In this document: positions 1 through 8,530 of the stretch, in pieces
How the letters are laid out: each line of letters starts with the position of its first letter
Numbering within the stretch: the stretch's first letter is position 1
DNA from: Verrucomicrobiota bacterium
GTDB lineage: Bacteria > Verrucomicrobiota > Verrucomicrobiia > Limisphaerales > UBA8199
Assembly: GCA_003176045.1 (NCBI GenBank)
Contig: PSRM01000244.1
Span: 1-47,272 of the forward strand
Reading direction: 5' to 3'
DNA length: 47,272 nt
The notes under the pieces: generated by a model
Told to the model about the DNA's origin: nothing
Seen by the model: only the letters and a program-made list of their open reading frames with translations
The model's database searches: none
Translations under genes and position numbers: made by a program

Positions 1-495
1 AATGGTGAGGTCATTTACACAATTCGTGGGGTTCACGTAAAGGTAAGCGCCACGTGGGATTTCGAGACGAAGAGCGGCAAGGACAGTCATCAGGCGAAGC
101 TGTGCGGGACTCGCGCGGACCTTGTGATTTATGAAGGCCCGCTTGCAGCCGATACGTCGGGGCTTTTCGTGTATCAAAAATCCAAAGGTTCCGCCGAGAA
201 GTTTGAGAAGAAGCTGGGGGCCGCGGTAGTAAAGCTCGCTGCCAAGCGCCCGGGGCTGGGTGTTAACCGAGTGGATCGTGCCGAGCGCGCCTGGCAGATC
301 ATCATTCCGGAAAAGTATGCCGTTGGCCACGAAGCCCATTTCGCGCAGGTGACCGAGAACTATCTACATTATTTGGCCGAAGGCAAACTTCCCTCCTGGG
401 AAGTTCCCAATATGCTGGCGAAGTATTACACCACCACTGAGGCGTATCGGATCAGCCATCAGAACTCGCCGAGCACACCTCAAAGATCCAGATGA
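1..495 (+). CDS. Gfo/Idh/MocA-type oxidoreductase, C-terminal part (5' truncated by window)
   Basis: The frame is open from the first base of the window to a TGA at 493-495, so this is the end of a longer gene whose start lies upstream. The visible 164 residues begin NGEVIYTIRGVHVKVSATWDF and end shortly after WEVPNMLAKYYTTTEAYRIS. Both blocks match my memory of the 'putative oxidoreductase C-terminal' domain (PF16490), which follows the NAD(P)-binding Rossmann domain in Gfo/Idh/MocA sugar dehydrogenases. The nucleotide-binding motif would be upstream and is not visible. The substrate cannot be inferred; neighbouring glycosidases fit a sugar-related role. Family is fairly sure, exact reaction unknown. 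Confidence 0.72.
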   Translation, partial: NGEVIYTIRGVHVKVSATWDFETKSGKDSHQAKLCGTRADLVIYEGPLAADTSGLFVYQKSKGSAEKFEKKLGAAVVKLAAKRPGLGVNRVDRAERAWQIIIPEKYAVGHEAHFAQVTENYLHYLAEGKLPSWEVPNMLAKYYTTTEAYRISHQNSPSTPQRSR

Positions 496-564
496 GTAAC
501 CTAAATGATTCCACCTTTCAGCGGCTCCCTTGCCTCTGCGACTTTGCGTTAAATTCGGATCCCC

Positions 565-2979
565 TCACGGGCCTAGCAGCCGGAAGAAGCGGTTGCCGCT
601 CAGGCTGGGAATCGAAACGCTCCAATTGGTACCGTCACTCACAGCGCGGTTCGTCACGAGCGACCAAGTGGTTTGAGGTGAAAGATTGCTCGCACCGTAG
701 AGACGAAAAGTCGAGGCCCACGCAGGCCACGTGAGCCCCATTTGGTGCAAACCGGCTGGCACTACGCTCAACTGGGGCGCCGGGTGAAGGCTGATCCAAT
801 TCATGTTAAGCCCAGGTGAGAGGACCACAATTTTGAATGCCATGAACGGTTGGGCGATGACTCCCGCAGGGATGTTTGTCCAGTTTTGCCATCCGCCGGT
901 GTATGAGACCGTGACCGTTCCTGAGACATTGCTTCCACCCACATCCACGTAAAAGCTTCCTCCCGTGGCGCCGCCGGCCACGCGCGCATAGACCACGTAT
1001 GGTCCCGGAACGAGCGGTATCACACTGTATTTCATCCAATCCCCCGGATCCATCCAACCGACATTAAAACCATTAGTCGGCGCAACGTCGCTGATGGGTT
1101 GAATGTCCACAGAATCGTTGCGATCCGAGTTGCCAGCGTTGTAATTGTTGGTCGTGGTGGTATCGAAATAGGCCTCGCCCTGGCGGCCCAGGTCATAATC
1201 GGCGGCGAAGATGGTTCCAGGAATCCTGTTGCTCTTGAAGGGCAACGTCTGCCCCTGCGGATAGGGCCGCAGGATGGCATCAGTGACATCGGGATGATAC
1301 ACGCAGTTCTCGAATCGGGCAGCTTGCGCGAAGCCCAGCAAGGAGCTAAAGGCTGTGTTTGTGGATGGGGGCGTGCCCCCGTTGCGCCAATAATTGAGAA
1401 TCGCCTGGTAACCCGGTGTTTCCTGCACCATCACAGGCCCGGCGATCGTGCCGATTTTCTTCCACGGCCACCACGACCAGCCGATGTTGAACAGGTCGCA
1501 CAAGTGCGAGACATCACGAAACCATTCATTAGAGTTCTCTCCAGTTTCGCCCAACCACAAAGGCATGTCCCACTGGTCGCGCATATCCAGCTTGCCCTGG
1601 ATCGAATTTGTCGTCGCGTCATCAAAGTATTTGTGAAAGCTAATCACCAGGTCCGGGTCCCACGGCGGCAGAATGCCATTGTAATTGTTCCCGTACCCAT
1701 TGCCTTCAATAATGAGCAAATGGTTTGTATCGACCTGCCGGATGGCACTCGTGACATTCATCAAAAGTAGGCGCAACGGAGCATTGGTCTGGTCCGAGCC
1801 GCCGTGGATGTCCGAATTATTCTCGAATGTCCAGTTAGGTTCGTTGATGAGATCATAGCCGCCGATCCATTCATTGGTCGCGAAACGGCGCGCAATCTCC
1901 TGCCAAAGTGCGAACATTTTGCTCTGGTTAGTCGTGCTTTGCCACAACGAGGGCGCGGGCGGATTGTAATCGGAAATGGACTGATTGTAGCCCTCCCCGC
2001 CAGGACAGGCGTGCATGTCCAGGATTAGATACAGATGACTGGAAGCGCACCAACTCACCAGGTTGCTCACGAGCGTAAATCCAGTTTCGATCCACGTGTT
2101 CTGCCCCGGCACCGGCTCCTGATCAATTGGCAATGTGAACAGCGCATAATGCATCGGCAATCGAATCGAATTGAAACCCGCTGCCGCCAGGGCCTGAACA
2201 TCCGTTTGGGTAATGTAGTTGGTTAGCCAGGCCGTGTAGAACGTGTTCATGTTGTTCGTGCCGATCAGCGCCGCGATTTTCCCCTTTAATTCAGTTTGAG
2301 TCGCGGCGATGCCGTTTACGTCCATCATATACGGTTCCTGCAGCATCCAATTTCCAAGCCCAAAACCGTGCAAGACGACGTTGTTCCCCTGGCCATCCAC
2401 GATCTGTTTGCCTGAAGCACGAAGAAATCCTCCGAGCAGATCACGCTGTTTGGTTATCTGGACGTAGTTGAGATTGTAACCACCCGTCGTGAAATCCAGC
2501 CGCAAGAGCCTTTGCCCGGCGCGCAGGGCGATGTTGCTCACGCTGACCGTTTGCCAGTTCTGCCAACCGCCGGTCTGAGGTGTTTGGATGCCGCACAGAG
2601 GGAGGCCGTCGAGCGAAGCCTGGATCGCGCCAGTGCTGCTGAGCGCCGCAACCCGAAAATCGAATTGATAAACCGCCGTCTGTTGAACATTTACCGTGTA
2701 GTTCAGCCATTCTCCGGCGGCGATCCAACCGACATCGTACCCTCCACCGACGTCCGTAGTGGGCTCAATGTCCACATCATCATTCCGATACGCGCCGCCG
2801 CTGTTCCCCGGGGTAGTGTCATAATAGGAAACCCCCGGCCCGCCAGTGTCGTAATTCTCCGCTTCTATCCTCCCCGGGACTGGCAACGGTCGAACAACCT
2901 GAGACAATGCCTCGTAGGAAAGTGAAAGTGTTAACGCGCTGCAAAGAAACGACCCACGCGGGCGGAAGAAAGACATCAT
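565..2979 (-). CDS. Secreted GH5 glycosidase with two flanking CBM6-like domains
   Basis: An 804-residue protein. The N-terminus (about 1-27) is a signal peptide with probable cleavage after ALS. A CBM6-like module follows (about 35-178, starting PGRIEAENYD), then a GH5 (beta/alpha)8 catalytic domain (about 185-530). A second CBM6-like module (about 588-720) and a short beta-rich tail ending RFFRLLGP complete it. Catalytic residues visible are the acid/base E380 in DLINEPNW and the nucleophile E478 in WLGETGE; DMHACPGG at 321-328 is a typical GH5 strand. It probably hydrolyses a beta-linked polysaccharide (glucan or mannan) outside the cytoplasm; the tail resembles C-termini of other verrucomicrobial exported proteins. 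It is divergent from a second GH5 gene at 3250, with a 270-bp repeat-rich gap between them. Confidence 0.88.
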   Translation of the reverse strand: MMSFFRPRGSFLCSALTLSLSYEALSQVVRPLPVPGRIEAENYDTGGPGVSYYDTTPGNSGGAYRNDDVDIEPTTDVGGGYDVGWIAAGEWLNYTVNVQQTAVYQFDFRVAALSSTGAIQASLDGLPLCGIQTPQTGGWQNWQTVSVSNIALRAGQRLLRLDFTTGGYNLNYVQITKQRDLLGGFLRASGKQIVDGQGNNVVLHGFGLGNWMLQEPYMMDVNGIAATQTELKGKIAALIGTNNMNTFYTAWLTNYITQTDVQALAAAGFNSIRLPMHYALFTLPIDQEPVPGQNTWIETGFTLVSNLVSWCASSHLYLILDMHACPGGEGYNQSISDYNPPAPSLWQSTTNQSKMFALWQEIARRFATNEWIGGYDLINEPNWTFENNSDIHGGSDQTNAPLRLLLMNVTSAIRQVDTNHLLIIEGNGYGNNYNGILPPWDPDLVISFHKYFDDATTNSIQGKLDMRDQWDMPLWLGETGENSNEWFRDVSHLCDLFNIGWSWWPWKKIGTIAGPVMVQETPGYQAILNYWRNGGTPPSTNTAFSSLLGFAQAARFENCVYHPDVTDAILRPYPQGQTLPFKSNRIPGTIFAADYDLGRQGEAYFDTTTTNNYNAGNSDRNDSVDIQPISDVAPTNGFNVGWMDPGDWMKYSVIPLVPGPYVVYARVAGGATGGSFYVDVGGSNVSGTVTVSYTGGWQNWTNIPAGVIAQPFMAFKIVVLSPGLNMNWISLHPAPQLSVVPAGLHQMGLTWPAWASTFRLYGASNLSPQTTWSLVTNRAVSDGTNWSVSIPSLSGNRFFRLLGP

Positions 2980-3022
2980 AGCTTGCCGCAGACAACCTTA
3001 CCTCACGATCGCAGCTCAGGCA

Positions 3023-3214
3023 CCCCCCGAAAGAGGGGGAGCGATTCCTGAGCGGTAGCAGCCGAGGTAACGAGGCTCTATTCAAAGGAGAGGGAACAGA
3101 GGACAGAGGGCAGAGGTCAGAGTGGCAGGGGTCAGAGGGCGGAGGGCGGAATGAGATTGGAGCCTCGTTACCTCGGCTTCTACACATGAGACACCGCCAC
3201 CCCTCTTTTGGGGG
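3023..3214. repeat. Nested inverted-repeat element between the divergent GH5 genes
   Basis: Inner arms at 3055-3077 and 3161-3183 are 23 bp with one mismatch (core gccgaggtaacgaggct). Outside them lie two C-run/G-run hairpins in opposite orientation: CCCCCC-GAAAGA-GGGGG at 3023-3039 and CCCC-TCTTTT-GGGGG at 3200-3214. The loop of the large structure contains a 7-bp tandem array. Related copies of the 23-bp arm occur at 5050-5074, 5100-5170 and inside the helicase gene at 11100. Confidence 0.75.
3094..3149. repeat. Tandem heptamer array (GAACAGA/GGACAGA type, 8 units)
   Basis: Successive 7-bp units read gaacaga, ggacaga, gggcaga, ggtcaga, gtggcag, gggtcag, agggcgg, agggcgg. It is degenerate toward its right end and lies inside the large inverted repeat at 3055-3183. 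Confidence 0.8.
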
Positions 3215-3249
3215 ATTCACGAGCTAAGTCGAAATCGTAATCTGCTCTC

Positions 3250-5040
3250 ATGCCAGATAAGCATTATGATTTTTGCTGCCGAAAAACGTCGGAGAACAGA
3301 GGACAGAGGATTGAGGACAGAGAACAGAGAACAAAAAACAGAAGCCCGAAGCTGCTGCTCCTATTTTGCATCTCCGCAGCGATGCTCGCCGGGTTGACTG
3401 CAAGCCCGCTCCGGGCGCAGCCTCCTCTGACTTTCCTTCACACACGAGGTCAGGACATCGTTGATGATTCTGACAAAAAAGTCTTCCTGCGCGGCGTCGG
3501 GCTCGGCAACTGGCTTTTGCCTGAGGGCTACATGTGGAAGTTCGGCGATGGCGGGGATCGCCCACGCAGGATCGAGCACATTGTCGCGGATCTCATCGGC
3601 CCGGACCAGGCCAAATGGTTCTGGACGGAATACCGCAGCAACTACATAACCGAATCGGACATCCAGCGCATTGCGGAGCTGGGTTACAATTCGGTCCGGC
3701 CCGCGCTGAATTCACGGCTTTTTCTCAGCGAGACCGAGCCACCCCAGCGGGTCGAGGAAGGGTTCATTCTTCTGGATCATTTGGTGGCCTGGTGCAAGGC
3801 GCACGGAGTCTATGTCATTCTCGATATGCACGCGGCGCCCGGCGGGCAGACCGGGCAGAACATTGACGACTCGGCTAATGATCAGCCTGAATTATTCCAG
3901 CAGGCAAAGTTTCAGGAGCGCCTGGTCGAGTTGTGGAAACAAATCGCGCGACGCTACAAAGAGGAGCCCACCGTCGCCGGATACGATCTACTGAACGAAC
4001 CGCTGCCCGAGCGAACCGGCGCAGCCAAGGCGCACAAGACGAAGTTGGAACCCTTGTACCGCCGCCTCACGCGAGCGATTCGTGAAATTGACAGCCGGCA
4101 CATGATTATCGTGGAAGGGGCCGATTGGGCGAACGATTGGTCGGTTTTCTCGAAGCCATTCGACAAAAACCTCGTCTATCAGTTCCATTACTACTGCTGG
4201 GATGATCCGGCAACACTCAAGGACGTGCAAAAGTATCTCGATTACCGAAACCGCTTCAACGCCCCGGTCTGGGTGGGCGAGACCGGCGAAAGGGATGATG
4301 CCCTCTACTGGGCAACCACCGAATATTTCGAAGCGAACAATATCGGCTGGTCCTTCTGGCCCTGGAAAAAAATGGACACACAGAACACGCCCTATTCCAT
4401 TAAGCCTCCCGCGAGCTGGAACCAAGTGGCAGCGTATTCGCGCAATGGCCACAAACCATCGCCAGAGCTTTCACGGGAGGCGCTGGATCAATTCCTCCGC
4501 AACATCCGGTTGGAGAACTGCGTGTTCTTTCCAGACGTCGTGAACTCGATGCTGCGCCTGGCGCCGGGACGCATCCAGGCCGAAAACTTCGGCCACGATG
4601 GGGCCGGTAAATCGTACCAGGTCAAAGACCCTGCGCGCAGGTCGGCTTTCTACCGGCCATCGGAGCCAGTGCCGGTCAGCACCTCCAAAACCACGGGCCG
4701 CCGGCAGTCCAGCCAATACATCACTTTGAGCGCCACGGAGTGGACCGCCTACGCAATCACCAGTCGCACGCCGAAGAGTTACGATGTTTCCCTGCGCGCG
4801 AAGGCCGGAAGTGCTTCGGCCGAAATCCAATTGACCATCGGAGAACACACACGGTGTATTACTCTCTCCAGCAAAGGATGGAGCGACATCAACATCGGCA
4901 CGTTTGCCCTGCTCCAAGGCCCAAACCGCATCAAACTCGAGGTAAAAAGCGGCACCGCAGATCTCGACTGGCTCGACGTGAACCCCGCCAAACAATCCCA
5001 GCAATCCGCGGGTGTGGAACCTGCAACCAGGGTGCGCTGA
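3250..5040 (+). CDS. Secreted GH5 glycosidase with C-terminal carbohydrate-binding domain
   Basis: A 596-residue paralogue of the GH5 protein encoded at 565-2979. After a charged stretch, residues 34-57 (KLLLLFC...PLRAQ) form the hydrophobic core and cleavage site of a signal peptide. The GH5 domain spans about 60-420, with DMHAAPGG near 192, acid/base E250 in YDLLNEPL and nucleophile E344 in WVGETGER. A CBM6/35-like beta-sandwich follows (about 430-585, from PGRIQAENFG). The N-terminus is odd: residues 15-31 are read from a tandem heptamer array (3294-3342), and no ATG/GTG/TTG in frame lies between the array and the hydrophobic segment. Either the array is translated as the positively charged signal-peptide region, or a non-standard start is used. 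Substrate is probably a beta-glucan or mannan. Confidence 0.85.
   Translation: MPDKHYDFCCRKTSENRGQRIEDREQRTKNRSPKLLLLFCISAAMLAGLTASPLRAQPPLTFLHTRGQDIVDDSDKKVFLRGVGLGNWLLPEGYMWKFGDGGDRPRRIEHIVADLIGPDQAKWFWTEYRSNYITESDIQRIAELGYNSVRPALNSRLFLSETEPPQRVEEGFILLDHLVAWCKAHGVYVILDMHAAPGGQTGQNIDDSANDQPELFQQAKFQERLVELWKQIARRYKEEPTVAGYDLLNEPLPERTGAAKAHKTKLEPLYRRLTRAIREIDSRHMIIVEGADWANDWSVFSKPFDKNLVYQFHYYCWDDPATLKDVQKYLDYRNRFNAPVWVGETGERDDALYWATTEYFEANNIGWSFWPWKKMDTQNTPYSIKPPASWNQVAAYSRNGHKPSPELSREALDQFLRNIRLENCVFFPDVVNSMLRLAPGRIQAENFGHDGAGKSYQVKDPARRSAFYRPSEPVPVSTSKTTGRRQSSQYITLSATEWTAYAITSRTPKSYDVSLRAKAGSASAEIQLTIGEHTRCITLSSKGWSDINIGTFALLQGPNRIKLEVKSGTADLDWLDVNPAKQSQQSAGVEPATRVR
3294..3342. repeat. Tandem heptamer array inside the 5' end of the GH5 reading frame (7 units)
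   Basis: Units are gaacaga, ggacaga, ggattga, ggacaga, gaacaga, gaacaaa, aaacaga. The array begins 44 bp after the ATG at 3250 and encodes an Arg/Glu/Gln/Lys-rich stretch just before the signal-peptide core. Confidence 0.8.
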
Positions 5041-5049
5041 ACCAACCTC

Positions 5050-5170
5050 GTAGCAGCAGAGGTGACGTGGCTCCAATCTCCTCCGGTCCTCTGTCCACTG
5101 TAGGGGACGACGTAAGGAGTCCTCTTCTCGAATCCGACGCCGAAACGGGACCCCTTACGTCATCCCCTAC
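5050..5170. repeat. Palindromic repeat (same family as the 3055 arm)
   Basis: A single arm-like copy lies at 5050-5074 (gtagcagcagaggtgacgtg). A full inverted pair follows: 23-bp arms at 5100-5122 and 5148-5170 match at 21 of 23 positions (gtaggggacgacgtaagg versus its complement). It lies between the convergent GH5 and response-regulator genes and could fold as a transcript-end hairpin, but there is no T-run. Confidence 0.75.
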
Positions 5171-5188
5171 AAGCTGAGCGATGCCTCG

Positions 5189-5267
5189 TGTAACAATGTA
5201 ACGTTGTAACCATGTAACGATGTAACCCCCGTGTAGCCCAGTTAACTCAATTAACTCAGTTAACTCT
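5189..5267. repeat. Tandem 8-bp array followed by tandem 9-bp array
   Basis: Five 8-bp units based on TGTAACNN run 5189-5228 and three 9-bp units (gttaactca, attaactca, gttaactct) run 5241-5267. The second array ends 4 bp from the response-regulator stop codon at 5272-5274. Confidence 0.8.
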
Positions 5268-5271
5268 TTCC

Positions 5272-5901
5272 TTACAACCTGATAATCCCCCTCTGCAACG
5301 CCTTCGTAACCGCCTCCGTCCGATCAGCGACCAGCAACTTGCCCAGAATATTCTTCAGGTGCCCTTTGACGGTGTGTTCGCTGATCTTGAACACATCGGC
5401 AATCTCCTTGTTCGCCAGGCCCTTGGCCATTTGTTCCAGCACCTGGATCTCACGCGCCGTCAGCTCCTCAAATATATTCCGCTCGGCCAGCCGAGTGGCG
5501 ATCTCTTTCGGGATCCACTGCTGACCGGCCGCCACAGCGCGCAAGCCAGGGATCAGTTTCTCGCGAGAGGTATTCTTCAACACATACCCTTGCGCCCCGG
5601 CCTTTACCGCGCGATGGATATCGGTATCGCCGTCGTACGTGGTCAGCATCAGAATGCGCGCTTCCGGATGTTTCGAGCGGATTTCCGCCGTGGCCCAGAT
5701 GCCGTCAAAACGCGGCATGCGCAAATCCATCAAAACCAGGTCGGGCTGGCACCGGTTGAATTCCTGCACAGCCTGTGCTCCATCGGCTGCTTCACCCACC
5801 ACTTCCATGTCCGGTTCCAGATTCACCACACCGATGAGCCCCATCCGGACCAGAAAATGATCGTCCACCACAAGAATCCTGATTTTGTGGAGTTTGTTCA
5901 T
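5272..5901 (-). CDS. NarL/FixJ-family DNA-binding response regulator
   Basis: A 209-residue cytoplasmic regulator. The receiver domain (about 7-120) has the acidic pair D13-D14, phospho-acceptor D59 in LVLMDLRMP, and the conserved Lys in GYVLKNTS. The C-terminal LuxR-type helix-turn-helix (about 145-205) contains LTAREIQVLEQMAKGLANKEIA and the recognition segment ISEHTVKGHLKNI. Its ATG overlaps the stop of the histidine kinase gene (ATGA at 5898-5901 on the minus strand), so the two are translationally coupled. It should be phosphorylated by that kinase and bind target promoters; the targets are unknown. Confidence 0.93.
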   Translation of the reverse strand: MNKLHKIRILVVDDHFLVRMGLIGVVNLEPDMEVVGEAADGAQAVQEFNRCQPDLVLMDLRMPRFDGIWATAEIRSKHPEARILMLTTYDGDTDIHRAVKAGAQGYVLKNTSREKLIPGLRAVAAGQQWIPKEIATRLAERNIFEELTAREIQVLEQMAKGLANKEIADVFKISEHTVKGHLKNILGKLLVADRTEAVTKALQRGIIRL

Positions 5902-8150
5902 TTCGCGACCATATCCTCCGGGATCGACTCCTGAGGCGTCACTTCCTGGTCAATTGTCACCCGTAGCCGCAGCGTCGTCCCTTCCCCAGGCTTGCTGTCG
6001 AATACCGCCTCTGTTCCCAGCCGCTTCGCCCGCTCTGAAATACCCACCAAACCAAAATGGCCGTCCCCGGCTCCGTTGCAATTGCCTAGGTCGAACCCCT
6101 TTCCGTTGTCTCGGATTTCCATCAACACCGTCTGCGGGCCATAATCCAATTCAATGGATGCGCTGGTCGCTTCCGAGTGTTTAATCACATTCGCCATCGC
6201 CTCCTGGGCGATGCGCAACAGGTTCTCTTCGATCGTTTCGGGCAAAGGGCGCACGCGCCCTTTGGTGTTCACTTCGAAATGAATGTCCGTTCCGTCCGTA
6301 AGTTGTTTGCCGCTGGCCACCAGCGCCCCCGGCAAATCGAACTGCTCCAGCGCCCTCGAGCGCAGGTCCCAAACCGAACGCCGCACCTCGACCTGGCTCT
6401 GCGCGACCATATCCGCCGCCAAATCCAAATGATGATTCGCGCTCTTGACGTCGGTCGGAAATAGCTTGGAGGTCATGTCCAATTGCAAACCAATACCCAT
6501 GAGCGATTGTTCCAGCGTATCGTGTATTTCCTGGGCCAGCCGCGTTCTTTCCGCCAACACCGCTTTAAATTCCACCTCGGCCTCCTTGCGCGCTGTAATC
6601 TGAAATTTGAGTTGAGCGGTTCGTTCCTTGACCCGTTCCTCGAGTTGATCGTGCGCTAATTGTAATTCGCCTTGCGCTTTCTCCTTTTCACGGACCAATT
6701 GATTCAGCACAAGGTTGCGCTTGGAGACCATCACAATCCAACTGATCGCCACCGCCAGCACCGCCATCACAATCCCCAATCCGATCAGGAGCCGCTTTGG
6801 CGTCCACCAGCTCGGCGCCTTCAACAGCTTCACGCTGGCCGCGTCCGGCAGCAGCATTTGCAGCGATTTCAGCTTCTTGTCCTCGCCGCTCTCCGTGAAA
6901 CACACGCCCGAAACCTCGACCAAACTGCCGATCGAAAGACTGTTGAGCGCCGCCAGCGCCTGGGCCGATTCGGCCTCGGCGGTGAACAACTGATCGTCGG
7001 CCTGCAACAGCAACACGGTGCTCGTCAGCGCCGGCGCCTTCTTAGCGGCTCGCAGGCCGTGCGGACGGCTCTGTTTCACCGTGCGATCCAGCAGCTTTGC
7101 TTCGAACTTGACGAGGTCTGCGTGGTGCAAACCGTCTTGAATCTCGCGCACGGTGACCTTTTTCGGAGCTGCCGGAGCGGGCGGCTCGCCGGTTCTTTTG
7201 ATAACTGCATCATCCAGCACCGGCAGGAAATGTTCGAAATCGGGAAAACCCACGGCTTCGACCACGTCGCCAACGGCGAAAAAGGCTGTTTGCCGGCTCT
7301 GCACGTGCAATCCGCCCGAGCCGTCCTCCAGGAAAAGATCTTCCCCTGCTCGTTGCAACGTGACGACGCCCTTCACATGAACTCGTTGGCCGGGCAACAA
7401 TCCTTTTTGATACTGCGCGATGCCCTTCAGCGGAAGAACTGGTTTTTCAAACGGGTCCACCGGTTCGGTCTTTTCCACTACAAAATCGGCCGCGACCGGC
7501 ACGAACAGCACCACCGAAATCAAATGGCGCAGCGTCTGGTTGAAAGTGGCCGCTGCCGTGCCATTGATCCGCACACGGGCCCCGATGAGGCTCTCGGCGT
7601 TCAGGCCGGGAGCCGCTTTGGGGAAAGCGTGAAGCCGATAGCCGCCCGAAGCGATATCCAGGTCCACATTCACCGGCCCGGTCTGGACGGCCCGGACGAT
7701 GCCGGTTACCTCTACCCGCTGGCTGTCCTCTGCTCCGGACATAATCTGTTCAATCGGCACCGATTTTGCCTCAGGCAGCGAAGCCGTTCCGATCTTGCGC
7801 CATTTTGGACGCGTAATGATTGGTGCAAAAGCCCCAGGATGAGTCACCCCGCTCACCTCGAGCAGGTCTCCGGCCACCGGCTGGTTCGTCGAAATGTTCT
7901 CAACGAACACACCGCTCGTTTTATCCTGGACGAAAAACCGGCCACCCCACGTCGGCTCCCCTGCCGTGACCACCCCTCGCACCTGCACCGCCAACCCCTT
8001 CAAAGCCTCTTCGGCCGGCAACGCCAGAATATCCGCCGCGTTGGTCAGTGGTTCCGCAGCGAGCCTGCAATGAGCACCCATCACCATCGCAAGCCACGCC
8101 ACCGCCACGTAGCGCAGGCGTTCTCGCCTGAAGCCACCAGAATTAGGCAT
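5898..8150 (-). CDS. Membrane sensor histidine kinase (HisKA_3) with OB-fold-like extracytoplasmic sensor
   Basis: The start is placed at the ATG at 8150, giving 750 residues. The frame stays open upstream to 8420 but there it only reads through palindromes and a heptamer array. After a signal-like N-terminus, the extracytoplasmic part (about 30-445) holds repeated OB-like units of the pattern VRGVVT...FFVQDKTSGVFVE...GDLLEVSG. One transmembrane helix (about 450-473) is followed by a coiled coil (about 474-525). HisKA_3 carries phospho-acceptor H543 in AQEIHDTLEQ, and the HATPase domain shows AQEAMANVIKH, DNGKGFD and GHFGLVGISERA. It pairs with the overlapping response regulator. The signal is unknown. 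Kinase identity is certain; the OB-like sensor call is my reading of the repeats. Confidence 0.88.
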   Translation of the reverse strand: MPNSGGFRRERLRYVAVAWLAMVMGAHCRLAAEPLTNAADILALPAEEALKGLAVQVRGVVTAGEPTWGGRFFVQDKTSGVFVENISTNQPVAGDLLEVSGVTHPGAFAPIITRPKWRKIGTASLPEAKSVPIEQIMSGAEDSQRVEVTGIVRAVQTGPVNVDLDIASGGYRLHAFPKAAPGLNAESLIGARVRINGTAAATFNQTLRHLISVVLFVPVAADFVVEKTEPVDPFEKPVLPLKGIAQYQKGLLPGQRVHVKGVVTLQRAGEDLFLEDGSGGLHVQSRQTAFFAVGDVVEAVGFPDFEHFLPVLDDAVIKRTGEPPAPAAPKKVTVREIQDGLHHADLVKFEAKLLDRTVKQSRPHGLRAAKKAPALTSTVLLLQADDQLFTAEAESAQALAALNSLSIGSLVEVSGVCFTESGEDKKLKSLQMLLPDAASVKLLKAPSWWTPKRLLIGLGIVMAVLAVAISWIVMVSKRNLVLNQLVREKEKAQGELQLAHDQLEERVKERTAQLKFQITARKEAEVEFKAVLAERTRLAQEIHDTLEQSLMGIGLQLDMTSKLFPTDVKSANHHLDLAADMVAQSQVEVRRSVWDLRSRALEQFDLPGALVASGKQLTDGTDIHFEVNTKGRVRPLPETIEENLLRIAQEAMANVIKHSEATSASIELDYGPQTVLMEIRDNGKGFDLGNCNGAGDGHFGLVGISERAKRLGTEAVFDSKPGEGTTLRLRVTIDQEVTPQESIPEDMVAK

Positions 8151-8180
8151 TGTTGATTCGGCATAGTGCCGGGGGCACGG

Positions 8181-8245
8181 CAGATAATAGCCCAGCGTTT
8201 CAACGCTGGGTTTGCGGCGCCGTGCGGAACAAGTCCTTGCAGGGA
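8181..8245. repeat. Palindromic repeat with cccagcg...cgctggg hairpin
   Basis: A 9-bp-arm hairpin (cccagcgtt-tc-aacgctggg, 8191-8210) is preceded by cagataatag and followed by a smaller gtcc-ttgca-ggga hairpin near 8232. The same composite occurs more completely at 29842-30024. It lies just upstream of the histidine kinase start. Confidence 0.8.
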
Positions 8246-8290
8246 CGGCAGAAGAATTACGGTTTCTGTCCTCGCTCCGGGATTCCGCCC

Positions 8291-8325
8291 GTCTGCGGTC
8301 TGTGGTCCGTTGTCTGTGGTCTGCT
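8291..8325. repeat. Tandem heptamer array (GTCTGTG type, 5 units)
   Basis: Units are gtctgcg, gtctgtg, gtccgtt, gtctgtg, gtctgct. On the other strand the unit contains the GAC core shared with the other heptamer arrays. The gap 8151-8530 between the divergent kinase and helicase genes otherwise holds only palindromes. Confidence 0.8.
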
Positions 8326-8419
8326 CCGCACCCGGCGTGAGCCGCCGTGAATTGAGCCGGGAGCTTCATGCTCATATTAAAACCCGCCCGGCGCCCAAAG
8401 TCGAGAGGATTTGCCCACA

Positions 8420-8436
8420 CCCCCCGAAAGAGGGGG
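8420..8436. repeat. CCCCCC-GAAAGA-GGGGG hairpin
   Basis: A short perfect C-run/G-run hairpin of the same kind as those at 3023, 22976 and 25708. It is about 95 bp before the helicase start. Two further small inverted repeats lie between (gctcag...ctgagc at about 8464-8479, atttcc...ggaaat at about 8488-8506). No convincing promoter was seen. Confidence 0.65.
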
Positions 8437-8530
8437 TCCGCGCCAGATAAAGTGATGCCACGGGCTCAGCTACCTGAGCTCGTACAAATTTCCGTGCAAA
8501 GGAAATGCGGTTTTCCCATCATCCACACCA

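Noticed and set aside
6672..8156. Long plus-strand open frame (494 codons) opposite the histidine kinase
   Set aside because: It is antisense to a well-supported kinase gene, has no recognisable domain and shows His/Arg/Gln-rich shadow composition.
8151..8420. N-terminal extension of the histidine kinase to 8420
   Set aside because: The extra 90 codons read through palindromes and a heptamer array; the ATG at 8150 gives a sensible signal sequence.
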